Below, piece after piece: positions 44,859-53,700 of a stretch of 64,000 nucleotides of DNA. A program made the translations under genes and the position numbers. The notes under the pieces were generated by a model. The model made no database searches, was not told where the DNA came from, and saw only the letters and a program-made list of their open reading frames with translations. The number at the start of each line of letters is the position of its first letter. The first letter of the stretch is position 1. Location: positions 1,178,001 to 1,242,000 of the forward strand of contig NZ_JBHSBU010000001.1 in assembly GCF_042650885.1 (NCBI RefSeq), written 5' to 3'. The stretch comes from Chitinimonas_A lacunae (GTDB lineage Bacteria; Pseudomonadota; Gammaproteobacteria; Burkholderiales; Chitinimonadaceae).

Positions 44859-45305
44859 TCAGTTCCCCTTTAGCCAATTCACCAGCGTATCTAGATTGTT
44901 TGTAACTTGCACATGTCGACCAGCCTGTTGCACAACAGTGTTCGCTTTGCGATGTTGCGTTATCACATATGCTACCGTTGGTTGACCTGTTGCTCTTTGC
45001 GTAGCTTGAACCTGTTTAATTATCTCGTTGGCACTCGATAGCTTCTTCACCTGAATGATCATTCCGCCAGCTGTTTCTATGTCTACTTCTCGTGCAGGAT
45101 TACCCAAGTAATGATTGGTATCTTTAACGGTCACGCCATTTTTTTCGAGCTGACTAATTAATTTAGGCACACCAGGATCGCCTTGAACCCTGGCTTTATT
45201 AATTAGAGCAGCAACCCGAGCTCTGTCTGCAATCTGTTCTGAAGTTCGGGCAGAAACCTGCTCTAGCCGAGCAGCCAAGGAGCCAGGAATCTCACTATTT
45301 GGAAC
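44859..45305 (-). CDS. Orphan toxin tip CT6, PD-(D/E)XK-like nuclease
   Basis: The tip begins at a VPN triplet (45297-45305), two bases after the stop of the preceding immunity gene. It reads SEIPGSLAARLEQVSART, then helices, then NPAREVDIETAGGMIIQVKKL, in which Asp and QxK are arranged as in restriction-endonuclease-like nucleases. There is no backbone, secretion signal or credible start, so it is a stored cassette rather than a full toxin. The same frame stays open about 110 bases upstream, overlapping the preceding gene. Confidence 0.75.
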   Translation of the reverse strand, partial: VPNSEIPGSLAARLEQVSARTSEQIADRARVAALINKARVQGDPGVPKLISQLEKNGVTVKDTNHYLGNPAREVDIETAGGMIIQVKKLSSANEIIKQVQATQRATGQPTVAYVITQHRKANTVVQQAGRHVQVTNNLDTLVNWLKGN

Positions 45306-45307
45306 AA

Positions 45308-45646
45308 TTACCCAATTAAAACTACCAGATCGCTCCTCTTCCCCAACATTTCTGCCATAGCTTTCTGGAGCGTATCCAATCGTTCTAAGACATGGATCTT
45401 TGTTGCATCAGATATTCCGGGTAGGTTTATTATTCCCTCCTTCATGACACTTAGTTGCCCATTAAAAATCTCAAAGGCACCCTCATCAATTTCGGAAAAT
45501 GTTCCCCAGCCAGAAAATGTTGACAAATTGTGATGATTTGCCACAGCCAGAATAACCTGCTTGTATAAAGCCTCTGAACAAATCGGAATGTTGAAGTTCT
45601 CTTCCAGCTCATTCCTAGGTTCATCAATCGTAGCGGTGATGGTCAC
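45308..45646 (-). CDS. Probable immunity protein to orphan toxin CT5
   Basis: This acidic protein of about 112 residues has no signal peptide (TITATIDEPRNELEENFNIP, FSGWGTFSEIDEGAFEIFNG, IHVLERLDTLQKAMAEML). I prefer the GTG at 45646, which has AGGAGG five bases upstream and follows the CT5 stop at once. ATG codons at 45670 and 45679 lie inside the toxin frame. The family was not recognised. Confidence 0.66.
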   Translation of the reverse strand: MTITATIDEPRNELEENFNIPICSEALYKQVILAVANHHNLSTFSGWGTFSEIDEGAFEIFNGQLSVMKEGIINLPGISDATKIHVLERLDTLQKAMAEMLGKRSDLVVLIG

Positions 45647-45647
45647 A

Positions 45648-46142
45648 TTAACCTCCTGGCTTGTAGCCATATACGGCACTAAAATTGTAGTTTGAGTACT
45701 TTGACTGCAAGGACTGCATCCTGGTATTCATAACCTCTTGCAATATTGAGTGATCTCCTTCGAACCGGAAGGTAATGTTTCGAATACTTTGAACAGCTTG
45801 AAGATCAGGAGCAACAGCGGTACCGAGCCCACTTGGGCTAGGCCTGATTCCAGCAGGACTTTGGAGAGCTGCTATCTTTCCCTCAGTCTTATCAACAACC
45901 TTTTTATCGACAAACTTTGTAATTTCTCTGCGCAAAGCCTTCTCATAAGCAGCCGGGCTTAAGTCGCTGCCGATATTCTGCCCAAAGCCTTTGGCAATCT
46001 TGTCCTCGTAAATAACTCTATGCACAAGATCGATTTCATCAAATTCAGCTATTGGAGCACCTCTGGAGCCAATCAGTTCAATTTCACGGAAAAAGTGCGT
46101 ACCTTCCACCCTGCTTGGAACAAGGAATTGATTATTTCCGAA
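45648..46142 (-). CDS. Orphan toxin tip CT5
   Basis: The frame opens after a TGA at 46143 and reads FGNNQFLVPS, with the VPS variant of the boundary motif at 46113-46121, then RVEGTHFFREIELIGSRG. Later segments are YEKALRREITKFVDKKVVDK and HSILQEVMNTRMQSLQ. It ends YGYKPGG. I recognise no enzymatic motif. It has no backbone and no clear start, and sits between two immunity genes. Confidence 0.65.
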   Translation of the reverse strand, partial: FGNNQFLVPSRVEGTHFFREIELIGSRGAPIAEFDEIDLVHRVIYEDKIAKGFGQNIGSDLSPAAYEKALRREITKFVDKKVVDKTEGKIAALQSPAGIRPSPSGLGTAVAPDLQAVQSIRNITFRFEGDHSILQEVMNTRMQSLQSKYSNYNFSAVYGYKPGG

Positions 46143-46158
46143 TCAATTCCTTGCATTC

Positions 46159-46536
46159 TCAAGACGCGGTCATTCTTGGATCCATATGCAGCGTGGCCAA
46201 CAGCTCTTCCCAAAGAGTCGCGATGCCATCTATTTCGGCATCTGTTGCCTCATAATCAATCACCAGCTCTCGCTTTGCTTGTAGCTTGCGTAACCCACGC
46301 TCACAAGCACCCACAAATTCCCGGAAACAGCATGGCTTGACGTCATACAGACATATATATTCCGAACCCATTTCATCTAGTTCCTCAAAGCACTCCTTCA
46401 TGCACTCCGAAGCTGATCCTTCAAATTCAATTCGAATACCTTCAGCAATCGCCTGAAAGACAGATGTGTTGTATGCAAAGCCAACACCACCATCGTCAGT
46501 GTTTTCCGAGTCAGATATAAGTATTGATCCAGACAC
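46159..46536 (-). CDS. Probable immunity protein to orphan toxin CT4
   Basis: This acidic protein of about 125 residues has no signal peptide (GFAYNTSVFQAIAEGIRIEF, EGSASECMKECFEELDEMGS, VIDYEATDAEIDGIATLWEE). The GTG at 46536 has GGAG five bases upstream; another GTG two codons earlier is possible. It begins eight bases after the CT4 stop. The family was not recognised. Confidence 0.68.
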   Translation of the reverse strand: MSGSILISDSENTDDGGVGFAYNTSVFQAIAEGIRIEFEGSASECMKECFEELDEMGSEYICLYDVKPCCFREFVGACERGLRKLQAKRELVIDYEATDAEIDGIATLWEELLATLHMDPRMTAS

Positions 46537-46544
46537 GGTCACTC

Positions 46545-47530
46545 CTATCGAATAATGAGCAGTTGTGCACGCTGAGCCGGCGTCAATTGCTGGGTTAGAT
46601 TAAGCAGCTTCTGTTGATTCACGGAATTTAGCGTTCTAAAATCCATCGGGACATAGTCAGCCTTGCTTGTATGCTTAATTATATTATTAAGCGCAGCTCG
46701 CTCTGCCTTGGCATTTCGAAGGAAATTATCGTTCATTTTCTCGACAGCATAACGACTATCTGCCGTATAAAGAAAATCAACAGTCTTTCCATCGAGGTCA
46801 CCACCAACAATTTTAAAGTCTGGCGGATTCTTAGACGGCCAAGCCTCCTTGGAAATACGCTCAAGGTGAACACCGAACGCACTCTCGAATTCTGCTGCAG
46901 CTAACCCCTCACCTGTTCGGAAGACTGGCTCACCCGTCCGAGTGCGGCCATCAAGAGCCAATCGACTGAGATCAGCACGAGAAACTGCACCGGTCGATTG
47001 ATAGGTGTTCAACCCTAGTTCTGTATCAAACAGAATCGGCGAGCGTACATTGCTTGAAACATTTCCCACCCCCTCCCTATTGAGTCGAGCTAGCCCATGA
47101 TGAGTAGCCCGCGTCGAGGGGAGCATTGGCGCCCTACCAGCAGATCCAATGCCTGGGACCGCCCCATCACCCGGCAATGCCGGTACCAAAGCCACCATCT
47201 CGCCAGGAATTCTGTCTGCGGTGTAGAACCCTGCCACATTTCCTGCCGCATACAGTCGGGTCACAGACAGATTCATCTGTAACCGTTCATGTCCACTTAC
47301 CTTATAAGCGAACCTCGAAGCTCGCAGCATAGAGATGGCTGCATCGGCCTCACTCTTGGTTATATCCGGTTTGATAGCCAGACGATCTGCCGTCAACATT
47401 GCTTCACTGGGTGAGGAGACGGCAGTGGGACTGAAATGACGATTTGCCTCTCGCCTCCACATATCTCGCTCGTCCGCTTCCGTAAAGCGAACTTGAACAG
47501 AGCCATCACCCGATACCGCTGCATTCAGTC
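46545..47530 (-). CDS. Orphan toxin tip CT4 with a piece of Rhs-C-type backbone
   Basis: The first part (LNAAVSGDGSVQVRFTEADE through THHGLARLN) is nearly identical to Rhs-C, about 510 bases. The tip then diverges: REGVGNVSSNVRSPILFDTE, GEGLAAAEFESAFGVHLERI, PDFKIVGGDLDGKTVDFLYT and ADYVPMDFRTLNSVNQQ. The PDF...DGKTVDF layout resembles CdiA-type nuclease tips, but I cannot assign a family. Homology to Rhs-C stops abruptly at 47530 against unrelated DNA. The common block would allow exchange with Rhs-C or Rhs-A tips. Confidence 0.75.
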
Positions 47531-47551
47531 GTACCTAATCAGCCAAGCATT

Positions 47552-47791
47552 TCAACCAGCAGGCAGTACTCCCGCCGGAATACGCCCCAAAGTCTTGTGC
47601 TGCCTGGCTTGGCGGGCGGTTTTACGGGGTAGCGTAATACCGGTAACGCGGTAGCGGAATATGGCTGGAAGCCAGCTGTGGCGCGGGTTAGCAGGGTAAC
47701 CGGCAGGTTGCGTGGTGTGTGATGGAAATGCAGGGGCGCGGGTCTCCCGCTGAATCCGGACAAAGCCTTGATCTGGAAGGGATTTGAGCAA
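47552..47791 (-). CDS. Possible phage Ash-like small protein or fragment
   Basis: The frame of about 79 codons contains RETRAPAFPSHTTQPAGYPA, NPRHSWLPAIFRYRVTGITL and HKTLGRIPAGVLPAG. The order of an H-T-T-Q run, a WLP-x-RYRV-x-G-I-T-L segment and HKTLGRIPA resembles the Ash family of P4-like phages, from memory only. Upstream lies a cluster of GTTCTA motifs with a dyad. It has no link to the toxins around it and may be a scrap of a phage-derived element. Confidence 0.4.
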   Translation of the reverse strand: MLKSLPDQGFVRIQRETRAPAFPSHTTQPAGYPANPRHSWLPAIFRYRVTGITLPRKTARQARQHKTLGRIPAGVLPAG

Positions 47792-47814
47792 ACGGCGGGT
47801 TTTTAAGTACAGGC

Positions 47815-47891
47815 CGTTCTACGCACGTTCGTAGAATGGATATAGAACAAACATAGAACAGACCGCGAACGGAGATAGAACAGGGTAGAAC
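47815..47891. repeat. TAGAAC repeat cluster with dyad
   Basis: TTCTACG at 47817-47823 and CGTAGAA at 47830-47836 form a dyad. It is followed by TAGAAC copies at 47843, 47854, 47876 and 47886. It looks like an operator or iteron array just upstream of the Ash-like frame on the minus strand. Confidence 0.55.
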
Positions 47892-47903
47892 GGCGCGGGT
47901 GGT

Positions 47904-47937
47904 AAAAAGCCGGTGCGGATTGCTCCAGCACCGGCTT
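47904..47937 (-). terminator. Rho-independent terminator (minus strand)
   Basis: AAGCCGGTGC and its perfect reverse complement flank an 11-base loop. On the minus strand it is followed by TTTTTA. It lies about 50 bases after the CT3 immunity stop. Confidence 0.82.
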
Positions 47938-47985
47938 AAAGGCGGAATGGCCTAGCCCCCCTATTCCCAAGGCTTCTGTAGGAAG

Positions 47986-48348
47986 TTATTGAGCATGCGG
48001 GGTGTAATCATCACGAAGCCGGATCGTAAGCCTTTCCACCATGTCACGAACTATGTCGCGCTCAGCTGGATACTGCTCTGCATAGATTGCGCAAACTCTC
48101 GAAACAATATCCAGGAATTCAAGGTTCGAAATGGTTGCTGATTCGTTAAAGATTTCGAATCTTACGCCATCAAAGCGAACCTCGCCTTCCTCTAACTCAT
48201 CTGGGAACTCACAAACCGCGTCATTGAATCCCGCACCAACACCATCACAGAACGCCGCCAAAGTTCGAATCAGTGAACGAGCAGGCATTGCGTTGAAGAA
48301 CGCCTGCACGGGAAAGAGACTTTCTCTCAAAACAATCGGAAAGTCCAT
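47986..48348 (-). CDS. Probable immunity protein to orphan toxin CT3
   Basis: This 120-residue acidic protein has no signal peptide (FPIVLRESLFPVQAFFNAMP, GFNDAVCEFPDELEEGEVRF, YPAERDIVRDMVERLTIRL). It resembles CdiI-type immunity proteins against ribonuclease tips in size and in the FDGVRFEIF and RVCAIYAEQYP segments, from memory only. It starts eight bases after the CT3 stop with GAGG close by, and a strong terminator follows. Confidence 0.72.
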   Translation of the reverse strand: MDFPIVLRESLFPVQAFFNAMPARSLIRTLAAFCDGVGAGFNDAVCEFPDELEEGEVRFDGVRFEIFNESATISNLEFLDIVSRVCAIYAEQYPAERDIVRDMVERLTIRLRDDYTPHAQ

Positions 48349-48356
48349 TAGGAGCC

Positions 48357-48833
48357 TCAGAAATCAGGGAAGAAGGAGCGGACAGCACCAGTATCGTCCA
48401 GATAACCCATGAATTTTATTCCATTGGGCGCTGTTCCTGTCCAAGTGCGATTCAACGGGCCGAGCGCTTGACCCTCGGCCGCTGCTTGTCTACCCCAGGA
48501 GAGAAATGTATCTGGCTGGATAACTGATGGATCAAATACAGTCTTTTCAAAAACCTTTTCGCGGAATGCACCTGTGAAGTTGCCAGCCGGATCTCTGGCT
48601 GCCACTTGGTACCTAATAGTTTTTATCCCATCTACCTTTGGATGATCGACTGTACCCACGACCTTGAACTCATTCGAATATTTCATGAATTCGTCAAGAT
48701 TATGGGCGCCACCAATGCCTCGCTTTGCAGGCACTCCAAAGTCTCGGTTCAGGATGTGTGCATCGAAGTCTGCAGTAAAGCGTACGAATCCACGTGCTTT
48801 ATTGCCTGCCGTGTTTGGAGCATAAGTCAGCCA
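48357..48833 (-). CDS. Orphan toxin tip CT3, possible EndoU-like RNase
   Basis: The frame opens at the stop of the preceding immunity gene and reads WLTYAPNTAGNKARGFVRF, with the APN variant of the boundary motif at 48812-48820. GVPAKRGIGGAHNLDEFMKY, RYQVAARDPAGNFTGAFREK, EKTVFDPSVIQPDTFLSWGR and GIKFMGYLDDTGAVRSFFPD follow. The GGAHN segment and the K-T-V-x-DP pattern recall EndoU-type CdiA tips, which cut RNA. A family assignment needs a profile search. No backbone is attached. Confidence 0.74.
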   Translation of the reverse strand, partial: WLTYAPNTAGNKARGFVRFTADFDAHILNRDFGVPAKRGIGGAHNLDEFMKYSNEFKVVGTVDHPKVDGIKTIRYQVAARDPAGNFTGAFREKVFEKTVFDPSVIQPDTFLSWGRQAAAEGQALGPLNRTWTGTAPNGIKFMGYLDDTGAVRSFFPDF

Positions 48834-49244
48834 TTAGGCCCCATCATGATTAGCGTACCTTTTATAGTCCTCTGCTTCTGACCAATCGTCTTCAAAGGCC
48901 TCTATAAGGCGAATTAATGTCGAACTTCGTCTAGGGACAAAGTAGCTCCGATGTTCTTCAATAGCCACTTTCAGGACCTCATCCCAACGTAGCTCGTGCA
49001 TGCAATAAGCAATAGCATCAATTGAAAGCTCCCCTCTGCCATCGCTTCGAGCATTTCGAAAATGACAAACTGCAGCTGTTAGCACTTGCACAAGTTCTTC
49101 TCTTGAGTTTTCGCTGCATTTTAGATATTCGAGCAATTTCTCATACAGAGGTTCGATATCGCTGTCTTGAGAGTCCTCAGCAGCGCGAACCTCCTTGAGA
49201 ATGTTCTGCAGCTCTAGAATTGATGACGTCTGTTCAGTTTTCAT
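48834..49244 (-). CDS. Probable immunity protein to toxin B
   Basis: This 136-residue, strongly acidic, helical protein has no signal peptide (SSILELQNILKEVRAAEDSQ, YEKLLEYLKCSENSREELVQ, RSSTLIRLIEAFEDDWSEAE). Its ATG overlaps the stop of toxin B in an ATGA, typical of coupled toxin-immunity pairs. It remains intact although the toxin gene is broken by an IS3 copy. The family was not recognised. Confidence 0.75.
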   Translation of the reverse strand: MKTEQTSSILELQNILKEVRAAEDSQDSDIEPLYEKLLEYLKCSENSREELVQVLTAAVCHFRNARSDGRGELSIDAIAYCMHELRWDEVLKVAIEEHRSYFVPRRSSTLIRLIEAFEDDWSEAEDYKRYANHDGA

Positions 49245-49535
49245 GTCTTAGGCACCCATTTCCCAGTCGCAAAGTCATACATTTTCTCGACGTATGCACC
49301 TTCTCGCACTGCATAGCCGGCATCTTTAAAGGCCTTCAATGCTGCTTCTTGGGCAGATTTACCCATTGGCTGGTAATGCCCAGAGGAATTATCAAGCATC
49401 TTAAATGAGCCGCCACTGTATTGACCTTCTCCAGCAGCAATGACGGGCTTACCTGATGCAAGGTCGATGTGCCCCCACTCACCATCCTTTGGTCTAGGAG
49501 TAATGACCAAGGAACCATCTTCTTGAACAACATAG
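49241..49535 (-). pseudogene. 3' part of toxin B, separated by IS3 copy B
   Basis: This frame joins the Rhs-B body exactly when IS3 copy B and one ATAG duplicate are removed. It reads VVQEDGSLVITPRPKDGEWG, HIDLASGKPVIAAGEGQYSG, LDNSSGHYQPMGKSAQEAAL and VEKMYDFATGKWVPKT. The A-A-G-E, D-N-S-S-G-H-Y and P-x-G sequence recalls a widespread C-terminal module of secreted polymorphic toxins. The immunity gene directly follows. Confidence 0.85.
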
Positions 49536-49543
49536 TGTGGTGG

Positions 49544-50347
49544 TCAAGTATTTTCGGACACGACGATAGGGTGTTTTTCTGTCCAGTTACGCTCATAAGC
49601 GTTGGGCGACAGATAGCCCCGTTTCGAGTGCCGGCGCACGCTGTTGTAGAAGCCGACGATGTGTTCCATCACGGCGTTATCCCAGCAGTTGCCTTTTCGG
49701 CTCATGCTCGCGCGCAAGCCATGGCGTTCGAGCAGGCGGCGGTGAGCCTCGCTGGCATACTGGCTGCCTCGATCAGAATGCACGATCAGACCGGGTGCTG
49801 GGCAACGCTGGGTGATAGCCCTCTGCAGCGCGGAACAGACCAGTTCGGCTGGCATCGTCGGCGCCATGGCCCAGCCGACGATCTTGCGCGAGAAGAGGTC
49901 CATCACGGCGGCCAGGTAGAGCCAGCCGCTGCGTGTGCGTAGATAGGTTATGTCGGACGCCCAAGCTTGGTTAGGCGCCGCTGGTTCGAACTGCCGGTCC
50001 AGCACATTGGCCGCCGTGGGCAGGCCGTGCCGGCTGTCCGTCGTGTGACGGAATTTGCGTTTCCAAGTGGCCTGCAACCCGTGAGCACGCATAAGACGAC
50101 GCACCCGGTGGCGGCCCAACTTGATCCCTTCGCTACGCAGCGTCGCCTGCAAACGCCGACTACCATAGCAACGCCCCGAACGGACAAAGGCCGCCTGCAG
50201 CCGGACGCTGACTGGGCATACCTTGGTTTTCCGGCCGCTGCGCCGTTGAGCCGCGTAGTAACCCGACCGGCTCACTCCCAGAACCTCGCACATCCTCGCC
50301 ACGTTGCCGGCCTTCTTCTGCAGTTGGGCGATGCGCCGGTAGATCAC
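49544..50347 (-). pseudogene. IS3 OrfB with 84-bp in-frame deletion (copy B)
   Basis: The 267-residue frame is otherwise almost identical to copy A but passes from GNCWDNAVME straight to HIVGFYNSV. The lost 28 residues start with RFFLNLKMER and include the helix after the catalytic Glu. The Glu itself remains. The enzyme is probably inactive. Confidence 0.88.
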
Positions 50348-50670
50348 TTCAGTTCCCGGGCGAAGAAGGCCGATGCTTTTTTTAACAGCGCGTTGTCCTC
50401 GCGTAGCCGCCTCACTTCCGCCTCCAGCGCTCGAATGCGCTGCTGCTCCGCCGTCAGGGGCTTGCCGATTCCACGCTGCCCCGACAACTCGGCCTCGAAC
50501 TGCCCCAGCCAGCGACGGACCGCCGTCTCACCAAGGTCCAGGTCACGACAAACCTGGCCGACACTCAGCCCCTCGTCCTTGATCATCTTCACGACCTGGA
50601 GCTTGAACTCCGCGTCGAACGTTCTGCGCTTTTTACTCATCCATTTCTCCTCGCTTGGTGAATCATCCAC
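50344..50670 (-). CDS. IS3-family transposase OrfA (copy B)
   Basis: This 108-residue protein is identical to OrfA of copy A, with helix-turn-helix (LSVGQVCRDLDLGETAVRRW) and zipper-like stretch. The slippery A-run toward OrfB is present. Its partner OrfB is deleted internally, so this copy could move only with help from another copy. Confidence 0.92.
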   Translation of the reverse strand: MDDSPSEEKWMSKKRRTFDAEFKLQVVKMIKDEGLSVGQVCRDLDLGETAVRRWLGQFEAELSGQRGIGKPLTAEQQRIRALEAEVRRLREDNALLKKASAFFARELK

Positions 50671-50704
50671 CTATCGAGGTGTCCGGCCAAATTAGACCAC
50701 TACA

Positions 50705-53700
50705 ATAGAGGACATTCTTGCTCCTATTGCCTCCCATGCCTGGTCGCCAAGTTTCAAATGGCCGTAGCGTTACTGCATCTTCTGGGAACTGATTGGTAAA
50801 TATCGAGCGTGTGTTGTTTGGAACCGTAACTGGCTTCCCGACACTGGCATTGAAGACCATCTCAGAGTCCAAACTCCAGCCTACGTCTAGCACATCCTCC
50901 GTTCTCATTAGACGACTAGAAACTTTACTTGTTAGTGCACCACCTATCTTTGTAGAAGTTACAGCACCCACTGTTCCTAAAGTAATATGAGCGACTCCAC
51001 CTTGTAGATCTCCGTCATAGATCTTCTTTCCTCCTACAATAACCTCTCCCATTCCCATTCCTACGGCAACCGGAGGCAATGCCGTGAAACTTGTCATATA
51101 ACCTTGGCTTAAACTAGCCCCTTGTTGCCATGTATAGCTGTTGGCTCTCGCCGCAGCCGCCATAAACTCACGCTCAGTAAGGAAGCCTCCGTCTAGACCA
51201 CCCTGTCGAATTTCCGGAACAGGGCCATGTAAAATTGACCGTCCTGATCTTCCCTTAGAGAATTTCTCATTCAGAGCCAGTCCGACGGGCTTTATTAATG
51301 ATTGAGAAAAAGATAATCCAGCCTCTTTATTTTCTATCCACCGCCGCATATTAGCCAGCTTATACTGGCTACTCTGGACAGGCCCCATCACTCCCTCTGG
51401 ACCTGGCACTTGGCGGTGTAAAGCTCGCCCACTAAGCTGAGCTTTCAGCCACTTATCCTCATGCCCACTTCCAGCATACTCTGATGAGTCGATCGAAATT
51501 GACTCATCCACCCACTCATCCAACTGACTCGATAGAGAGGGGAAGTAAGAACGGTTGATATAGCGCGAGCGGACTGGTTCTTCCACTTCAGCCGGGCGAT
51601 CTTCCGCCAACAAGCCACGCCATCCAGCCGAAGGAGCGCGACTAGTCTGATTACGCGCAAGCAGCGCAGTCTCCAGTGGATCTGGCCCTTTGATAGCATG
51701 GACGATTCCATTCCCCAACGCATCTCCAAACGCATTGGTCGCGATATTGACCATATCGAGCTTGCCACGCCCATGCACCGCAATCTGGGCAACACGATTG
51801 ATCGTTCCACTCGTCAGATTGTTGAGGAACCTCGCCCCGAAATCGTTACCACCTACGCTCAGTGACTGGGCAATCGGGGCCGCGATCCCTGCGGCGGCCA
51901 CATTGCGCCAGCTGAAACTGCTCAGCCCAGCGGCTGACATCACACCTTGGCTAATTACGGAACCGGCCATCGCTGTCAGCGCTGATCCTGCAATATGACT
52001 ATAAGAACCAAAACTACTGACCAGCTGAGAACCATTGATAGCCTGTCCCAAAGGGGAAGCCGCAATCCCGGCAGTCAATGCGCCCCCAAGGGCTGCGGTA
52101 CCTATCGCTTTCCAACTGATCTTGTCCTGCTGGCCAATGGCAACCCCAACCACTTGGCTAGCCAAACTGCCCGCGGCTGCGCTGACTGCTCCTACCCAAA
52201 TCGCTTGACTTGCCGTGATGGCTGGCAGCGTCGATGCCGCCATCATACCGTTAAGGGCCACCCCCATTGCCCCAGCCAAGGCGCCAGCAGTAAAGATCGT
52301 CACCACGACAGCAACCACAATCATGACGATCTGCCCCACCGCGCCACAGCCTTCCGGCCCAGGCGGTGGAGGCGGTGCGGGTAGCTCTGGCGTGGTACTG
52401 CCCAGAATCTTGGTCGGGTTGTACGGCCGGAAGGTATCGGCACGGTTAGCCGCGCTGATCACCATCGGCAGCTTCAGCGTCTGACCCGCCTTCAGCAGTG
52501 ACTCCGGCCCCGCTCGGTTCTCCGAGCTATCGACGGCATTGTTGGCGTCGGCGATCAGATACCACAGCCCCGCATCCCCCCAGTTCATCAAGGCGATCCG
52601 GCGCAGCGTGTCGCCCTGCTGGGTGGTGTAGCTCTGCTCGCTGGCCTGCGGCAGGCTGTTCGGACTCAGGTCCAGATAGTTGAAGTCGAAGTCCGAGCTG
52701 TGGATATCCTTGCCCGCCGACCCCACCACATTCGAGCCCGCGTAGGCATAGGCTATCCCCTTGTTGCCCGGACCGCTGCGCCGGAGGATCTCGTAGTCCT
52801 TACTGTCATGGCTGGGCTTATCCGCCAGCCAGACCGATTCCTCGAATCGCCCCGGTGAGCTGTCGCCCAGATTGGACTCGTCGAACCGCCACAGCACCCG
52901 GCCATCGCTGTCGGTAAAGAAGCGGCGGACCTGGCTGGGCACATAACCAGGCGCGAAGGTGTCGTTGCCTCCAATCCCATGCGCCTGAGTGGCCTGCCAG
53001 ATCGCCCGGACCTGGCCGTAATCGTCCAGCACGCTGTAGCTCTTGGCTCGGCGCGAGTCGCGGCCAGTCACTTCGCGAATCTGCGAAGTTTCCTTCCAGC
53101 TGCCAAAGGCTTGGTATTGATAGGTATAGGTCTCCGACCAGCTGTCCTTGTCCAGCGTCTTGAACTGCATCTGCAACAGCTTCTCGCCATCGTACTGGTA
53201 CGACGTCTGCGAGGCTGCCTGGGCATTGGCATGCAACCGGTCGGTAAAGGTGTACTGAGTGAGCAGCCGGCCATTGCCGTCGTACTCGTTCCGCCGTTCC
53301 TGCACAAACTGACCGTGGCCATTGACCGACGGTGCCGCCTCCAACGAGGGCGTCGATTTCGGCTCCGGACGTGGTGTCGGCGTCGGCGTAGGTGTCGGAA
53401 CCGGGGTAGGCGTCGGGGTAGGCGTCGGACTCGGCGACCTCGGGTCCCAGTTGCCCTCCTTCGCCACCCGACCCAGCCAGTCGTAGGTGCGCATCGACAC
53501 CAGCATCTCAGGCGAAGTCGAGTTCTCCTGCTGGGTCGCAGCAATCACCCGGCCAAAACTGTCGTAGTAGAACTTCTGGGTCTGCGTCTTCCCATCCCTC
53601 TGAACCGTCTGCACCGAATCGCGCAGTTGGCCCGTACCGAGATAGCTGATCCGCGTTCCACCGCTCAGCATCGGCTGGTCGTCCTTAGGTAGGGCCAGCG

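Larger units (their letters stand above)
49536..50704 (-). mobile_element. IS3-family element, copy B (1169 bp, internally deleted)
   Basis: It has the same ends as copy A. ATAG at 49532-49535 and 50705-50708 is a four-base target duplication. It is 84 bp shorter than copy A because of a deletion in orfB. It interrupts the toxin tip of Rhs-B. Confidence 0.95.
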
